A DNA stretch of 13,753 bases from Methanothrix harundinacea (lineage in GTDB: Archaea > Halobacteriota > Methanosarcinia > Methanotrichales > Methanotrichaceae). The stretch covers positions 1 through 13,753 of the forward strand of contig DAQG01000015.1 of assembly GCA_002502785.1 (NCBI GenBank), read 5' to 3'. This document shows positions 12,491 through 13,753 of the stretch, in pieces. Under the pieces are notes generated by a model. The model did not search any database, was not told the DNA's origin, and saw only the letters and a list, made by a program, of their open reading frames with translations. Positions within the stretch are counted from its first letter, which is position 1, and every line of letters starts with the position of its first letter. The position numbers were made by a program, and so were the translations under genes.

Positions 12491-12653
12491 GAGGGTTCTG
12501 AGGGTGGTTCGGTCGGGATCGATGGGCAAGAGCGAAAGGATGAGGTCAACTTCAGAGAAAACTACTCCATGGAATTAATGGGGACATTCACCTACCAAAA
12601 CTTATTTCTGGTGAAATCAGAAATGAATGCCAATATGTTGATGGTGATGCTTA

Positions 12654-13753
12654 ATGCAAATAGCAACTGTGAGCCTACATAATTTCCGATCGATTGATTC
12701 GGTTACTTTCAACCTTAGTAACTACTCACTTCTTATCGGTGCCAATAATTCCGGTAAGAGCAACATAATCGACGCCCTTAGAATATTTTATGATAAAGAT
12801 TTAAAATATGATAAATATCGTGATTTTCCGAGGTTCGATACTGGTGATGACGAAAGCTGCTGGATCGACATCAAATTCAAACTAAGTGAAATCGAATGTT
12901 CAAACACATCTGATGAATACGTGTTGGACGGAACATATCTAAAGGTTCGTAAATATCTTGATTCAACAAAGAAAGGGATTTATGCATACAAGTCAGATTG
13001 TACAATTTCTGATAGACAATTCTTGTCCCCAAAAAATGTCCACGAGGGTAAATTGGGAAATATCATTTATATTCCAGCAGTAAGCCGTCTTGAAGACCAT
13101 ACAAAGTTATCCGGACCTTCTGCGTTACGTGATTTGATCAACAATATTCTTAAAAATTTAGTAGCCACTAGCCCTTCTTTCAAAGATCTAACCGAAAAGT
13201 TCGAAGAATTCTCCCAAAAACTCAAAAGTGAAACGACGGATGACGGGAAATCTCTTTCTGGTCTGGAGAACGATATAAATAGAGAGCTTGAAGAATGGGA
13301 TGCTACTTTTAAGCTGGATATTGATCCAATAGACGAGTCAAATATAGTGAAAAACCTCATCACACACAAAGTAGGAGACCCGCAACTCGATGAGGAACTC
13401 GATGAAGAACAATTTGGTCAGGGACTACAGCGACATTTAATTTACTCCCTTATTAAAACAGCTTCGAAGTATGAAATGATGAATACTTCAATAGAGAGTA
13501 GCGATTTTGCCCCAAGCATGACCCTAATACTATTTGAAGAACCAGAAGCGTTTTTACATCCAACACAACAAAGTTCTCTTTGTAGAGGTTTAAGGGCTCT
13601 TGCAGAAACGGATGGGTCTCAGGTTATCATATCTTCACATTCACCGATTTTTGTTTCGCATAAAACGGATGATATACCTTCTATTGTTCGACTTCGCCGA
13701 ACCTGTGCTAAAACTGTACTCGGGCAAATCGACCAAGGGCAGCGTGCCGAATG
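12654..13753 (+). CDS. OLD-family ATP-dependent nuclease, N-terminal part, cut by the window edge
   Basis: The 366 visible codons have no stop, so the gene continues beyond the window. The ATPase domain of an OLD (overcoming lysogenization defect)-family protein is clear: Walker A GANNSGKSN (29-37) near the start after the HNFRSI motif, an ABC-like signature FGQGLQR (254-260), Walker B with the family's LILFEEPEAFLHP (291-303), and the switch SSHSP (327-331). A helical insertion separates the two halves (about 150-250). Known relatives carry a C-terminal TOPRIM nuclease, which would lie outside, and include GajA of Gabija and other anti-phage ATPases. The ATG at 12654 follows an in-frame stop (12645-12647), and GGTGAT lies 5 bases before it. 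Codon use is strongly AT-rich (ATA, AAA, TTA, AGA frequent), unlike every other gene here, which suggests horizontal acquisition. An SMC-like or RecF-like ATPase is a less likely alternative. Confidence 0.85.
   Translation, partial: MQIATVSLHNFRSIDSVTFNLSNYSLLIGANNSGKSNIIDALRIFYDKDLKYDKYRDFPRFDTGDDESCWIDIKFKLSEIECSNTSDEYVLDGTYLKVRKYLDSTKKGIYAYKSDCTISDRQFLSPKNVHEGKLGNIIYIPAVSRLEDHTKLSGPSALRDLINNILKNLVATSPSFKDLTEKFEEFSQKLKSETTDDGKSLSGLENDINRELEEWDATFKLDIDPIDESNIVKNLITHKVGDPQLDEELDEEQFGQGLQRHLIYSLIKTASKYEMMNTSIESSDFAPSMTLILFEEPEAFLHPTQQSSLCRGLRALAETDGSQVIISSHSPIFVSHKTDDIPSIVRLRRTCAKTVLGQIDQGQRAE

Noticed and set aside
12569..12682. 37-codon ORF overlapping the start of the OLD-family gene
   Set aside because: It has no clear ribosome binding site, low-complexity Met/Asn content, and overlaps the better-supported start at 12654.
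1..13753. CRISPR array, insertion sequence or rRNA
   Set aside because: No regularly spaced repeats, transposase motifs or rRNA-like segments were seen anywhere in the window.

Overview
The window looks like a chromosomal segment of a GC-rich methanogenic archaeon, most likely a Methanothrix (Methanosaeta)-type member of the Methanosarcinales. This rests on archaeal-type TATA boxes, strong GGAGGTGATC-type ribosome binding sites, an archaeal VAT/Cdc48 ATPase, the siroheme-dependent (Ahb) heme pathway, and strongly C/G-ending codons in most genes. The genus is inferred from gene content and composition; no search could be run.

Layout: 1-373 is AT-rich DNA with inverted repeats and no supported gene. 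A HAD-family phosphatase (374-1009, minus) is divergent from a ZIP-family metal transporter (1261-2013, plus). A cobalt ECF transporter locus follows on the plus strand in an unusual order: a 32-codon ORF overlapping the cbiQ start, then cbiQ, cbiO, a 248-base gap with its own promoter candidates, then cbiM and a small cbiN-like gene. A compound hairpin with a T-rich tract separates it from the convergent vat/cdc48 gene (5585-7870, minus). A gene-poor spacer (7871-8253) leads to a small secreted cysteine-containing protein of unknown function (8254-8730, plus).

A tight minus-strand operon then runs from 11686 down to 8877: asd (aspartate-semialdehyde dehydrogenase), a radical SAM protein resembling the heme synthase AhbD, one siroheme-decarboxylase subunit (AhbA/AhbB type) and a small thioredoxin-like protein. 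Junctions are 0-4 bases. The thioredoxin-like protein has a CGFC active site but serine where almost all thioredoxins have the cis-proline. A palindrome plus a third related half-site lies just upstream of the asd TATA box. An unrecognised 184-residue protein with a Cys/His-rich segment (11890-12444, minus) precedes asd.

At the right edge, composition shifts sharply to AT-rich and a partial plus-strand gene begins (12654 to beyond the window) that encodes an OLD-family ATPase/nuclease of the kind found in anti-phage systems. It is probably the edge of an accessory or defence island. The best leads for new biology are the cis-proline-less thioredoxin in a heme operon, the small ORF coupled to cbiQ, the asd operator-like array, and the truncated OLD gene.
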